DNA from: Pseudomonadales bacterium
GTDB taxonomy: Bacteria; Pseudomonadota; Gammaproteobacteria; Pseudomonadales; Pseudohongiellaceae
Length of the DNA stretch: 64,000 nt
Reading direction: 5' to 3'
NCBI GenBank assembly: GCA_012103535.1
Contig: WLWQ01000001.1
Location: forward strand, 930,001-994,000
How positions within the stretch are numbered: the stretch's first letter is position 1; the number at the start of each line of letters is the position of its first letter. Below the pieces are notes generated by a model. That model saw only the letters and a program-made list of their open reading frames with translations. It searched no databases and had not been told where the DNA came from. Position numbers and translations under genes: made by a program. Below are positions 17,365-27,178 of this stretch, in pieces.

Positions 17365-20087
17365 TAATTCCGGTTTCCGTCTACTGATTGTAGTAACACT
17401 TGCTGCGCGCGTCGGTAACTTGGCGCTTGCTCGAGGGCATAGAGCACGCTCTGTCTCGCCTCATCAAGTTGACCATTACGTAGATAGGCTTCGGCAAGAT
17501 CGGTACGGGCTTCTACCGGGTCATTGATCTCAAGCTTCAACAATACTTCGTATTCAGTGACAGCTAGAGAAGAATCATCAATGGCTGTTGCATATTTAGC
17601 TTTCAATTCGTGGACACCACTACGATAGGGATCTACCTGTATTGCTCGATCGATGTAGTAGTCAGCACGTTCGAAGTTATCTTCCTCTAGTGCTGCTCTA
17701 GCAAGAATCATGGCCGACTCGTAATCATGCTGCAGGTTTTGCAGCAAGACTTCCAACCAGACCAATTGCTCTCCGCGGTTTTCTTCGCGGTCATAAATCT
17801 GTGACAGCACTAATGCAGGGCTTGGATAACCAGTGTAAGACGGCAACATGTCATGGGCAGTGTTCAGGTGAAACTTTGCTGTTTCAAAGTCATCTTCTTT
17901 GAACAAAACAATGCCTAATTGCAGATGTGCCTGAAAATCCCGGGCGTTTTCTTCAATTCGCGCCCGCATATGTTGTTTCAAAGAGGCGTTGTTATAAAGC
18001 TCTGCCAGAATCGCACTGAAATTTTCGCGAACTCCGTGTCCATGCCCATCACCTTCATCCGGTACATCTTCAGTGTGAACAAAGACATCGATTTCCTCGA
18101 CCCGACGATCGATCCAGCCTTGAAAGTCGTCGTTGAATTGATCTAGAGTTAGTTGGAATACTTCATCGAAGCGCTGAGATTCTTCTTTAACTACTCCATA
18201 CTGATCGATTAGCTCAACTAACTTTTCAAAACCGTATTCTTCAGTGATGTAATCCACAACGAGATAAGACTGGAAATAAGCAAAGCCCAGATCGGCATTG
18301 TTTCTTGCTCCGGAGAATCCAGAATTTAGATCCTCTACATGAAGTAGTTTCTCTTCAGTAGCCGCTCGTACCAGATCCAATCCCTGGCTGCGCCCCCAGT
18401 AAGGCCGCCCTTCTCTCTCTTCCCAGACTGATATGCCTTCAGACAGCCAGCGTGGCATACGGTTATTTGTCATCTGCAAGGTAATGACATGCATAAACTC
18501 ATGCCAGACAATTTCCTGCCAGTTGGCCGATAAGGTATCGGGTGAAATTAGCGTTACGACCTTGCCAAAACAGATGCCCACCAGGGGTCCGATGTCCGGC
18601 AATCCAACTGAGCGCACGGCAAAGTCTTCGGTGTTTTCGAAAACTTCAATCAGGATCGGGCTTTCCGGTTCGTAGCCGTATTTTTCGGTAAGAGTATCCC
18701 AACCTTCTTCCAATAACGGTTCTAGATAAGGCCAAAGAATATCTGCATCGTTTTCACTCATGTGAACTTTGAAATGTTCACTCTCTAAAGTGGCATAGGT
18801 TTCTAAGGTGTCAAACACCTTGAGCATGTTCGATGTCAGCACATTAAAGGGATCGTTTTCGAAACCAATCTCAAGATTTGCCTTGCCCTCTTCCTCTTCG
18901 CCGAGTCGAATTAAATTACTGCCCAACAAGGTATACCCCTGCCAGTATTCTGGATCTGCTTCGATAGAGGCGCGGGCAAATTCCACAGCCTCAGTAAACA
19001 AGTAGTTATTACCGAAAGTATCTGCAACATCGCCTAAGAATTGTGGATTGTTTGGACTGAATGCATCCACCTGCGCCTTGTATTGCTGGTACTCATCATC
19101 CCGTTGATTAAGCGCCGCTTGTGCTGCAAGAATGCTTATTGTTTTTAATGATTCTGAATTGATATTGAGAACACGCTCGAAATAAGCCATCGCATCGTCC
19201 TCGCGACTGGCCATTAGCAATAACTGGCCATAGGCTTCCATCGCCAGAACCGAATTTGGATTTATTGCTAAAGCTCTTTGCAGCGAGCGCTCGTCGCCAA
19301 CCACTCGCGCAATACCAACCAGTGCTGGCACATAGCGGCTGTTAATATCCAAGGCATCTTGATAGGAGCGTTCTGCATCGCTGGCATTGTATTTCTCCAG
19401 GAATAAATCGCCCCAGAGGACATGAGCTTCTAAATTGTTAGGATTTGCCCGCGTAGCTTCCTGGAACAAGCTGTTTGCATCGTAAAAATTTCCTAAGTGC
19501 CAACTGGCGAGTGCCACCATGGCCACATCTTCCGATGCAAAGACCAATCCATTGTTGTAGCGCTGTACCGCCTGATCCAGGTATTGAGCAGCTTCAGCTT
19601 TGCGCCCTACATATTGTAAAAGACTGCCGTATTGAACCAGAGTGCGCACAGGCGGTTCGAATTGTGCTTCGATTACCGTCGCTAATATTTCCAATGCTTC
19701 TGTAGATTCACCAATTGTCCTCTTAACTTCAGCCAGTTGCGTGCTGATCAGTGGATAGCTGGCGTAGTCACCATCTTCTATTGCTTCTTCCGCAATATTT
19801 ATCGCTTCCTGGGTATTGCCCATCATGGAGAAGGCTCTACTGGCGCCAACAATCCCCTCATTGCGATCAAGACCATCAGCCATCTGAAAAATATCGGCGG
19901 CTGCGGCATAGGAACCATTGATTAACAATTCCTCGCCACGAAACAATGGAGATTCACCGGTGTTTGTTTGCGCTTGTTGCGCAAAAACCGGACCGGTTAA
20001 CAAACAACTTAATAAAAAGCTGTTTAGGGTTAAGAGAGTTTTATCGCAGCGGTTGGGATTCATCAGTCTGCTCACTTTGTAATTCAT
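17364..20087 (-). CDS. Exported TPR protein with gluzincin-type HExxH metallopeptidase domain
   Basis: About 907 residues. The start is uncertain: ATG at 20087, 20063 or 20108; all keep the signal peptide around LLTLNSFLLSCLLTGPVFAQ. The first half is a chain of TPR repeats (residues about 40-420). Then comes a peptidase-MA-like domain with HEFMH (529-533) followed by a downstream glutamate in RWLSEGISVWEE, the gluzincin arrangement. The C-terminal part again has TPRs (about 690-900). The glutamate and both histidines are present, so it should be an active zinc protease. It overlaps the end of the caspase-like gene and is coupled to DUF4159 by a TAGTG overlap. Substrate unknown. Confidence 0.8.
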   Translation of the reverse strand: MNYKVSRLMNPNRCDKTLLTLNSFLLSCLLTGPVFAQQAQTNTGESPLFRGEELLINGSYAAAADIFQMADGLDRNEGIVGASRAFSMMGNTQEAINIAEEAIEDGDYASYPLISTQLAEVKRTIGESTEALEILATVIEAQFEPPVRTLVQYGSLLQYVGRKAEAAQYLDQAVQRYNNGLVFASEDVAMVALASWHLGNFYDANSLFQEATRANPNNLEAHVLWGDLFLEKYNASDAERSYQDALDINSRYVPALVGIARVVGDERSLQRALAINPNSVLAMEAYGQLLLMASREDDAMAYFERVLNINSESLKTISILAAQAALNQRDDEYQQYKAQVDAFSPNNPQFLGDVADTFGNNYLFTEAVEFARASIEADPEYWQGYTLLGSNLIRLGEEEEGKANLEIGFENDPFNVLTSNMLKVFDTLETYATLESEHFKVHMSENDADILWPYLEPLLEEGWDTLTEKYGYEPESPILIEVFENTEDFAVRSVGLPDIGPLVGICFGKVVTLISPDTLSANWQEIVWHEFMHVITLQMTNNRMPRWLSEGISVWEEREGRPYWGRSQGLDLVRAATEEKLLHVEDLNSGFSGARNNADLGFAYFQSYLVVDYITEEYGFEKLVELIDQYGVVKEESQRFDEVFQLTLDQFNDDFQGWIDRRVEEIDVFVHTEDVPDEGDGHGHGVRENFSAILAELYNNASLKQHMRARIEENARDFQAHLQLGIVLFKEDDFETAKFHLNTAHDMLPSYTGYPSPALVLSQIYDREENRGEQLVWLEVLLQNLQHDYESAMILARAALEEDNFERADYYIDRAIQVDPYRSGVHELKAKYATAIDDSSLAVTEYEVLLKLEINDPVEARTDLAEAYLRNGQLDEARQSVLYALEQAPSYRRAQQVLLQSVDGNRN

Positions 20088-21189
20088 TTTCACCAGCTTC
20101 CTCTTCATCAGGAATACCAGCGACTTCGTTAAACCGACCAGTGACCCTGGCCAGGTCTACCAATAGCCCTTGCATTTGCTGCCAATAGTCAGCTTCCAGA
20201 AAATCCTGTTTGCGGCCGCGCAGGATAAATACAGCGCGCTCGGTTTCCTGCATCTGAGCCTTTAGATCTCGAGCTGCAGGGCTCAGGTTCGCGCTATCAT
20301 CCACCAGAGTATCGATGTAGGCGATTTCAGCCAGTCGACCATCGCTAGCATCGATAGTTGGATTCAAAGCAAATAAGGCATCGCCGTTATCGTCCAATCC
20401 TGCGTGCTCTGAGGCTAAACGACCTTGCTCTTCGTACCAGGCTTCGACATTACTCTTGGCATACTCGAAAGCTTCCAACATGGAAACGCGATTGTTTTTG
20501 TCTCTATCACCGTTACGACTATCAAGGGCTTCGATAAAGTAGCGAGAGAAAACCGGATCGAAACGTTCTGACGGAGAGCGGGTGGAAGAAATTACTACGC
20601 GCCCCTCGCTGGAGAGTGAAGTAGAAAAACCATAAGACGCACTGGTGGTATTAACGATGACGATATCTTGTTGGTCAAATTGATCGAGTAATTGGGAGAA
20701 TTCAACACCGGTAATGTCTGGCCCCACAATATTAAACTTCGCTTCTTCTTCAGCACCGGAACCGTGACCAATTAAGTAGAGAGTAATCTGGTCTCCGGTA
20801 CTTACCTTGGTTCCCAGTTCTGCAAGCGCCTGTTCGATACCGGTTTTATCTGCAGCGCCGTCCACGCGATCTCCTCCCGGTAAAGCCGGCGCACCACGAT
20901 CGTAAAGCAAGGTAATGGTATCGGAGCTATAACCATAATCCCGCGCAAGAATGTCGTGCAGAGAAAATGACCACTGCCGAAACTGCGCCTGATTGGTTTC
21001 ACCTACGGTAGGCCCGGTAATGATTACGGCCCATTTCGTCGAATCAGGACTGTCGAGAAAATAATTGCCGGCGTCTTCCATCAGGATTTTAGGCCCATCT
21101 AATTGCGCAGCAACTTGTCCACTCAAGCTCAGAGTCGCCGCAAAAATTATCAGCTTTAGTTTTTCTAATGTTGTCATGAACTGTTTCAT
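20041..21189 (-). CDS. Exported caspase/C13-like protein lacking the catalytic cysteine
   Basis: 382 residues from the ATG at 21189, which gives a clean signal peptide (KLKLIIFAATLSLSGQVAAQ); the longer frame back to 21291 would overlap the previous gene. The fold resembles C13/caspase-like peptidases: WAVIITGPTVGE, then LYLIGHGSGAEE with the expected histidine H142, then a short strand and loop. Where the catalytic cysteine is expected (normally an xxCxSG loop) the protein reads VIVNTTSASYG (180-187), with no cysteine. It is therefore predicted to be a pseudoprotease or binding protein. It lies between a vWA membrane protein and a metallopeptidase in one operon. Confidence 0.72.
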   Translation of the reverse strand: MKQFMTTLEKLKLIIFAATLSLSGQVAAQLDGPKILMEDAGNYFLDSPDSTKWAVIITGPTVGETNQAQFRQWSFSLHDILARDYGYSSDTITLLYDRGAPALPGGDRVDGAADKTGIEQALAELGTKVSTGDQITLYLIGHGSGAEEEAKFNIVGPDITGVEFSQLLDQFDQQDIVIVNTTSASYGFSTSLSSEGRVVISSTRSPSERFDPVFSRYFIEALDSRNGDRDKNNRVSMLEAFEYAKSNVEAWYEEQGRLASEHAGLDDNGDALFALNPTIDASDGRLAEIAYIDTLVDDSANLSPAARDLKAQMQETERAVFILRGRKQDFLEADYWQQMQGLLVDLARVTGRFNEVAGIPDEEEAGENELQSEQTDESQPLR

Positions 21190-21206
21190 AGTTGTTAGGC
21201 TGGGTC

Positions 21207-23510
21207 TTAGGATAATCCTTTCATTCTGCGTGCTATCCAATCCACACAGAGTAATAAGATCAGTAGTGCCAACAACCAGGGTTGATCCCAAAGATCTATT
21301 TGCACTTCGCGGGAATAAGCATTGGGCGTAAATTCTACGCTTTCGGCGAGTCCATTAACGTTATCTAGATTGAAGTAGGCACCACCACTGGCAGCGGCTA
21401 TGCGGCCTAATAATCCCGCATCCATTTCGGCATTGGTGTACTCGCGCAGGGAAGGAGTCACCACGAAAGCCGTACGTTTTTCAGTGGCGTCACTGGCAGC
21501 ATCACCCGCGGCACTGGCAACATCGACTAGAAGATTGAAAACACCTTCTTCTTCAACTGTGAAGTTTGCTCGATAGACACCGTCTTCTTCGATATCCCAT
21601 TCCATTGGCACATCGTTAACCTGATCCAGTGGGTCGGTAGTCTGCATCCATAGCGTTGCATCGTTGTCTGGTTCATATTCATCATTGAGCACAACTGCTG
21701 TGACACTTACTTCATCACCTACGTTATAAAATTCGCGATCGAAATCGATGGTGATTCGTTCTGGCGCAGACACTGCTAGCCAACGCAGCAATTGACGCCA
21801 GAGAGTTTCATGGGATTGATCTTCAGAATGCAACATCATTTGCCAACGCCAGGTACTGGCGGTGGTTACTGAAATGCTGCGTCCACTGCCGTAGCGCTGT
21901 TGAGCAACAATCGGTAACAGCTGATTCTGATATTGCAGCACCGGATGCTCCAGCAAAACAGTCGCTCCCGGTTTGATGCGACCGCTTACGAAGACACCTT
22001 GTAGTTCCGGCAACTGTCGCCAGAGACTATCATTGGCACCGTCTTCTCCTGAAAGTCTTAGAAGAGGAGAGAATTCCCCGTTGTTGGTCAGGCGCGGATA
22101 GAAGAGCTCACCGGTTGCGTGCGCACCGCGACGTATTCCTCCACGCAAATGGCCGGGCAGAAAATTTTCTTCCACCAGCGTAATTGGCAAAATGTTGGCG
22201 ATGGGTGTACCGATAAACTCTTCATCCACCATGCCGCTCATTAAGAATCCGCCACCCCGTTCGGCGACGAAATCATCAAGCATCTGTAATTGATCTGCAT
22301 TGAAGAAGCTTTCTTCTATATCCCCGAGAATAATCGCTTCATAAGCATAGAGATCTTCTTTAGTAGTGGGAAAGCCTTCACTTAATTCCGTTGGGGCTTC
22401 AATACCCTGCCGATAGTATTTTTCCGGCCCTGTTTGTAAGTAAGTCGCTAAACGCAGGGATTCATCTCCCTCAACTGCGCGTCGAATGAATTTATATTCG
22501 TTGCGTGGATGCCCTTCTAAATAAAGCACATCAAGGGCAGCCTTTTCGGTATTGTCTACAAGAAAGCTATAGGAGTTATTCTGTTCGATTATTTCTCCGC
22601 TCTGTAACTCCACCTGCAAGTCATAGACGATAAGTTCCGGCCGCTCAGGTGTCAGTTCCAGATCGAAGCGTCTTGCTACTCCTTGTGCGCCGAGAGTTAC
22701 GACTTCTGATGCAACAACTTCTTGGCCATCACGAATCGATAGTTCAACTTCCTGACCTTCATAGCCCTGATGGTTAACGCCTACTTGAACATTAAACACC
22801 GATCCTTCGAGAACAGTTTTTGCTGCAGTGACATCGACGATACCAATGTCTTGCGGAATATCTTCTTGCCCAACACCCACCGTGAAGATCGGAATTTGCC
22901 TATTACCAAAATCCTGGGCGGTATTGCTCGGGTCTTCGTCGCCGTTGTCGGCGCCATCAGAAACCAATACCAGCCCACCTAAACGCAAGCCGTTTAATTG
23001 GTCATCCACATACTGTAATGCCTGATTGATCGAAGAAGCCGTGCCCTCTTCGCTTAGACCATCAACACCATTAATACGTTGAGTTTGGCTATCGAATCGA
23101 AATGTTCGAATCTGAAATGACTCGGACAGATCATCGATTATGCCATCTTCGAAAAATGTCTCTCCCACCATGGCTTGGCGAGACTGACCACCGTCGAGAT
23201 CGGCGATAGACATACTTTGGGAATCATCAATCAGCACTCCCAGATAAGTCTCCTGAGGAGCTGCTTGCATGGTGGTAATAACCGGACGTAGCAAGCAGAA
23301 CAAGATAAGCACAAGAACGCTGGACCTGGTGGCAACAAAGAATGTCTTCCAGGCAGGGGTTAATGGACGGGTAGTTTTTAAATAGGTGACCCATACTCCG
23401 GCGATGATAAGCAGCACGAACACCCCAAACAACCAGGGGCTTATGCCGTAGGCAAAGCTAAATGTGCCTTCTTCGAGTGCAGTAAGGAGAGTGGGTTGTG
23501 TGTATTGCAT
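21207..23510 (-). CDS. Membrane vWA / glutamine-amidotransferase-like protein
   Basis: 767 residues. Two N-terminal helices (about 24-43 and 60-80) are followed by a vWA domain with MIDAS D95-x-S97-x-S99 and LVLVSDGADNGDED. Then come Ig-like segments, a GATase-like region (AYEAIILGDIEESFFNADQLQMLDDFVAERGGGFLMSG, residues about 370-410), more beta domains and a C-terminal helix (LLALLILLLCVDWIARR). The bulk is periplasmic. It begins 2 bp after the DUF4175 stop, so the two are translationally linked. Like the BatA-like protein, it is a probable client or receptor for the MoxR/DUF58 machine. Confidence 0.8.
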   Translation of the reverse strand: MQYTQPTLLTALEEGTFSFAYGISPWLFGVFVLLIIAGVWVTYLKTTRPLTPAWKTFFVATRSSVLVLILFCLLRPVITTMQAAPQETYLGVLIDDSQSMSIADLDGGQSRQAMVGETFFEDGIIDDLSESFQIRTFRFDSQTQRINGVDGLSEEGTASSINQALQYVDDQLNGLRLGGLVLVSDGADNGDEDPSNTAQDFGNRQIPIFTVGVGQEDIPQDIGIVDVTAAKTVLEGSVFNVQVGVNHQGYEGQEVELSIRDGQEVVASEVVTLGAQGVARRFDLELTPERPELIVYDLQVELQSGEIIEQNNSYSFLVDNTEKAALDVLYLEGHPRNEYKFIRRAVEGDESLRLATYLQTGPEKYYRQGIEAPTELSEGFPTTKEDLYAYEAIILGDIEESFFNADQLQMLDDFVAERGGGFLMSGMVDEEFIGTPIANILPITLVEENFLPGHLRGGIRRGAHATGELFYPRLTNNGEFSPLLRLSGEDGANDSLWRQLPELQGVFVSGRIKPGATVLLEHPVLQYQNQLLPIVAQQRYGSGRSISVTTASTWRWQMMLHSEDQSHETLWRQLLRWLAVSAPERITIDFDREFYNVGDEVSVTAVVLNDEYEPDNDATLWMQTTDPLDQVNDVPMEWDIEEDGVYRANFTVEEEGVFNLLVDVASAAGDAASDATEKRTAFVVTPSLREYTNAEMDAGLLGRIAAASGGAYFNLDNVNGLAESVEFTPNAYSREVQIDLWDQPWLLALLILLLCVDWIARRMKGLS

Positions 23511-23512
23511 TG

Positions 23513-26500
23513 CTACTGAGCCTGGCTTTCAGACCCCTGGTTTTCTGACAATACACGATAATATTCCTGCACCAAGTCGCGATATTCATCCGGAATATCT
23601 TCATCAACTGTCGCATACAGTTTGTTGTTGATTGCATCCAGCTCAGCCTGAGCCCGAAGCGCACCTTCCAATTCAACAATTGGTTCCAACAATTCTCTGA
23701 ATAGCTCGGGTTGATTGAGAAAATCTTCGATGTCCTGTTGCGTTAAAATTTGGCGAATAGAACGTGCATTACCCCAGGGTAAGTTATTTCCGTCGGTGGT
23801 AACTCGACCACCAACCCCTGCTCGATCTTCATTAACTCCTCGAGCGCCTCCGATTTGCTGCCGTCCCCCTGCTGCATTTGCCTGTCCGGGTTGTCCTCCG
23901 CCCTGTTGCTGTCCACCGGGTTGCTGACCTCCAGGTTGTTGTCCCCCGGCTTGTGCTTGTTGCTGCAACTGTTGTTGTAGGTTTTGTGCCAGCTGCTGCG
24001 AACGTTGTAACTGATCCCGCATTTCTCTAACAGTCGGAGCACCACCACCAGCTTGACCATCTTCATTGAAAGCCTGCGCCTGTTGTTGCAGATTCTCTAC
24101 TTGCTCTCTTAGTTCTTCTGCGTTCCGAGCGGCTTGTGCGATTTGATCTGTAGGTGAATTCATGTTGGCCGGATCGAGGGCCATCAACTGTTGGGCAAAC
24201 TCTTCAATCTGACCTTCCAGTTCTTGTTCGATATCCACCGACAAGTTCACCATGCCGTTACGCAATACCCGATTACTGGTTTGCATTTCTTCCCGAATCG
24301 GGCGCAGATCTCTCGACGCTTCTTGCGCCTGAGACATTAAGCGTTGATCGTCATTGTCACCACGGGCAATGATGGCACGCAGCATGTCTTCGATCTCTTC
24401 CAGATCCCGTTGCTGCTGTTGCTGCATCTCTACCAGATCTTGCAACTCTTCTGAATTTCTTACTGATTGCCGTGTCTGTCCCAATCCCTGCTGCCTGGTA
24501 GTGCTTTCTAATTTATCCTGCAAATCACGCTGTTGCTGCAGTAAGCGTTGGCCACGCTGTCCAATGTTTTGGGCAAGTTGATTTACCGAACGGTCTGTTT
24601 CCTGTTCCAGTTCCTGTTGCCTTTCGCGTAAATTCTCTAATGCCTTTTGGCTGCGGGCTGCAGCTATAGAAGCAGAATCACTTTCGGCCGCTTGCTGCAT
24701 TTGCTCGGCAGCTCGCTGTAAAGCAGTTTGTTGTTGCTGTTGCTGACCACCACCGCCGGAACTGCTGGAAGAAGATTGAGCCTGCTGTTGAGACTGGGAT
24801 TGTTGCCCACTCTGGGATTGCGATTGAGGACTCTGCTGCCCCTGAGAATTCTGCTGAGCGAGTTGCTGAACTTCGCGACTCAACTGTTCCTGTTGACGCA
24901 TCAAGCGTTCCAGCTCACGCCGCCTCTGTTCTTCTGTCATCTGATCTTCCCGCCGCGCAAGGTTGCGCTGGGCACGGGTTAAGCCTTCCTGTCTTCTTGC
25001 CAACTCTTCTAACTTATTGGCCTCTTCTTGCTGCTCTGGCGAACCACCGCTGCTACTGTTTGGTGTCTCATAGCGATTCTCTAACTGACCCATTTCCATC
25101 TCAAACAGCTCACGCAGGTCGTCCCGTTCTTGCTGGGCACCGCCGCCACCACCACCTTGCTGCATACTTATATTGGTGCGGTTAATACTGGCTTCTGCCT
25201 TTAAGATGTACTGCAGCGCTAATTGCTCTGGTCTTAAAGCGCTAGTAATTTGTTCCAATTCAAGCTCATCAGCAGCAACGTTCATCTGATCGATAGCCAA
25301 AGACAAATTTTCGACGGCAGCATCATAAGTGTCATCGGAAAAATTCAGACGCTCTGCCAAACGATCGATTGACATTCTGGCTCGACTGGTTGCTTCTCTT
25401 TGCGACTCAGCAATAATCTCAGCATCGGAACTGAAATCATTTTGTGATACCTGACCCTGTCTGTTTTTTAACTTCCAGGTAGCGGCAATAATATCTTTTT
25501 GAATGGATACCAATGCGCTGGAATCTCCACCGCCTTGACCACCACCGCCACCGCCGCCACCCTGGCCCGGGTTGCGTCGAAATTCCTGATCAGTTGGTAT
25601 GACTTGCAAGAAATATATATCGGAAATGACTTCCGCTGGACCTTCCAGTTCATTGTTATCCGCAAGAGTTAAGAAGTAACTAACGAAGTCGCCTGGCTCT
25701 ACCTCTAAATCTTCGAGATAGATAAGTTCGTTACCGGAGACATTGCGTACATTTTGTTCGGGCAAGAAATCCACTGCGATTTCGTCTGCACCGACAACAC
25801 TGTAATTCAGCACGAATTCGGATAAGCCATAGTCGTCAGAGGCATCAATCTCGAGAATAACCTCTTCCAAAGGCATGACATCCTGATCTTGCCCAGGTCG
25901 AATCAACGCCAGCTCCGGAGGATTGTCGTCTATCGCCCGAATGAAATAATCCAACGGGTTCTGACTACTTAAATCAGAAAAATCTGTCGCGCTTATGCGA
26001 TAAATTCCATCCTGGTTAACGGTAAATCGCGCAACACCAACATTACCATCCAGCTGAAGATCCAAATCCTCATAGGGAGCATTAGGATTAATTTCGTCCT
26101 CGTCACCACGGAAACTTTCTTCAAACTCGACATTGGCCGTGGAGATTGCTTTATTAAAAGTCACTCGCAGATCAACGATTGTTCCTTCCGGCACCACCAT
26201 GTCACCGCTATCTTCTTCGATGATGTCTTCGATGCCGGTGTAGTCTGGATAATCGAATGCAAGATCGATCTGTTCGATCTGGGGTAAATCGAACAAGCTA
26301 ACTTCATATTGTGGTGAACTCTGTTCTCCGCGCTCATCGAAAGTGACGTAGTAAGTCGTGTTTTCATCCAAAGAAGGTATGTAATAACTGTAAGTAGCGC
26401 TCTCGCTGCCACTGCCATCTCGCGACATGCGCACATCACGCCAATTTACATTGTCGTCCTGGAGGCGCAGGGTAATGTTGTCGGGAGTTGCATTATTAAC

Positions 26501-27178
26501 CCGAGCGATCACAGTCAGGCTATCACCCCGCTGCATCTCCAGATCACCGGGCTCAACACTTATTTCGATATCAGCCGGTATCTCGATAATTACAATGGGC
26601 TCATTGATGGCGAATGGCCAGGCCAGACGACTGCCTGCATTCAATAAGACATCTGAACTAACGAATACAGCAATGACCACTGCCACCACCGCCGCCGCAG
26701 ATCCAAAAGAAACCCAACTCGCTTGGGCCGGTGCAACTGTTTCGACTTCTCGTTGTTGTTGCTGTACATGTTCTTGCGCGTCTACCCACAATTGTTTAAT
26801 AAATTGTTGGGAAACTCCGGCTCTACCGTGAAGGAGATCATCCTCACTAAATTCCAAGGAAGTGAGCAGACGTTGTTCTAAATCGGGAATGTGATCTTCG
26901 ACATAGTGTGCAAGTCGACGATCATCGGTATGTCTTCTATTAAAGATTAGTGCAAACCACCAAACCAGTGCAGCAATTCCTGCCAGACTGATTACAAACA
27001 GAAAAATGGTTCCTGCTTTGGCTAAATCTAAGTACGCGGAAATCGAAGTGGTTGCGAGGAGGAAAACTGACGCAGCGATGGCAAAATAGCTTCCTTGTTT
27101 GAGGATGAATAAATTGCTTCTCCGCCGCCGCAGAGTTTTTAATGTGGCTCGTAGACTTTCAAATGTGGGTGAAGACAT
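23513..27178 (-). CDS. DUF4175 membrane protein with long coiled coil and Q/G-rich segments
   Basis: 1221 residues, first gene of the operon. Two N-terminal helices (about 28-75) and another near 150-170, then Ig-like beta domains to about residue 540. The rest is glutamine-, glutamate- and arginine-rich coiled coil broken by low-complexity spacers: G-rich near 545, QS-rich near 800-830 and GGQQP repeats near 1100. This order matches DUF4175 proteins, which sit beside vWA/MoxR genes. It is probably a large scaffold with a periplasmic rod. No enzymatic motif. Two operator-like 12-mers lie just upstream of its ATG. Confidence 0.8.
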   Translation of the reverse strand: MSSPTFESLRATLKTLRRRRSNLFILKQGSYFAIAASVFLLATTSISAYLDLAKAGTIFLFVISLAGIAALVWWFALIFNRRHTDDRRLAHYVEDHIPDLEQRLLTSLEFSEDDLLHGRAGVSQQFIKQLWVDAQEHVQQQQREVETVAPAQASWVSFGSAAAVVAVVIAVFVSSDVLLNAGSRLAWPFAINEPIVIIEIPADIEISVEPGDLEMQRGDSLTVIARVNNATPDNITLRLQDDNVNWRDVRMSRDGSGSESATYSYYIPSLDENTTYYVTFDERGEQSSPQYEVSLFDLPQIEQIDLAFDYPDYTGIEDIIEEDSGDMVVPEGTIVDLRVTFNKAISTANVEFEESFRGDEDEINPNAPYEDLDLQLDGNVGVARFTVNQDGIYRISATDFSDLSSQNPLDYFIRAIDDNPPELALIRPGQDQDVMPLEEVILEIDASDDYGLSEFVLNYSVVGADEIAVDFLPEQNVRNVSGNELIYLEDLEVEPGDFVSYFLTLADNNELEGPAEVISDIYFLQVIPTDQEFRRNPGQGGGGGGGGQGGGDSSALVSIQKDIIAATWKLKNRQGQVSQNDFSSDAEIIAESQREATSRARMSIDRLAERLNFSDDTYDAAVENLSLAIDQMNVAADELELEQITSALRPEQLALQYILKAEASINRTNISMQQGGGGGGAQQERDDLRELFEMEMGQLENRYETPNSSSGGSPEQQEEANKLEELARRQEGLTRAQRNLARREDQMTEEQRRRELERLMRQQEQLSREVQQLAQQNSQGQQSPQSQSQSGQQSQSQQQAQSSSSSSGGGGQQQQQQTALQRAAEQMQQAAESDSASIAAARSQKALENLRERQQELEQETDRSVNQLAQNIGQRGQRLLQQQRDLQDKLESTTRQQGLGQTRQSVRNSEELQDLVEMQQQQQRDLEEIEDMLRAIIARGDNDDQRLMSQAQEASRDLRPIREEMQTSNRVLRNGMVNLSVDIEQELEGQIEEFAQQLMALDPANMNSPTDQIAQAARNAEELREQVENLQQQAQAFNEDGQAGGGAPTVREMRDQLQRSQQLAQNLQQQLQQQAQAGGQQPGGQQPGGQQQGGGQPGQANAAGGRQQIGGARGVNEDRAGVGGRVTTDGNNLPWGNARSIRQILTQQDIEDFLNQPELFRELLEPIVELEGALRAQAELDAINNKLYATVDEDIPDEYRDLVQEYYRVLSENQGSESQAQ
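23880..23955. repeat. Low-complexity repeat coding for GGQQP units in the DUF4175 gene
   Basis: Short imperfect tandem copies of a 15-bp unit coding GGQQP/GGQQQ/GGGQP near the C-terminus of the DUF4175 protein. Such tracts can change length by slippage. They also create meaningless open frames on the other strand. Confidence 0.6.

Noticed and set aside
23715..24982. Several plus-strand Cys/Leu/Arg-rich frames over the DUF4175 gene
   Set aside because: They arise from the complement of CAG/GGN repeats in the Q/G-rich coding sequence.
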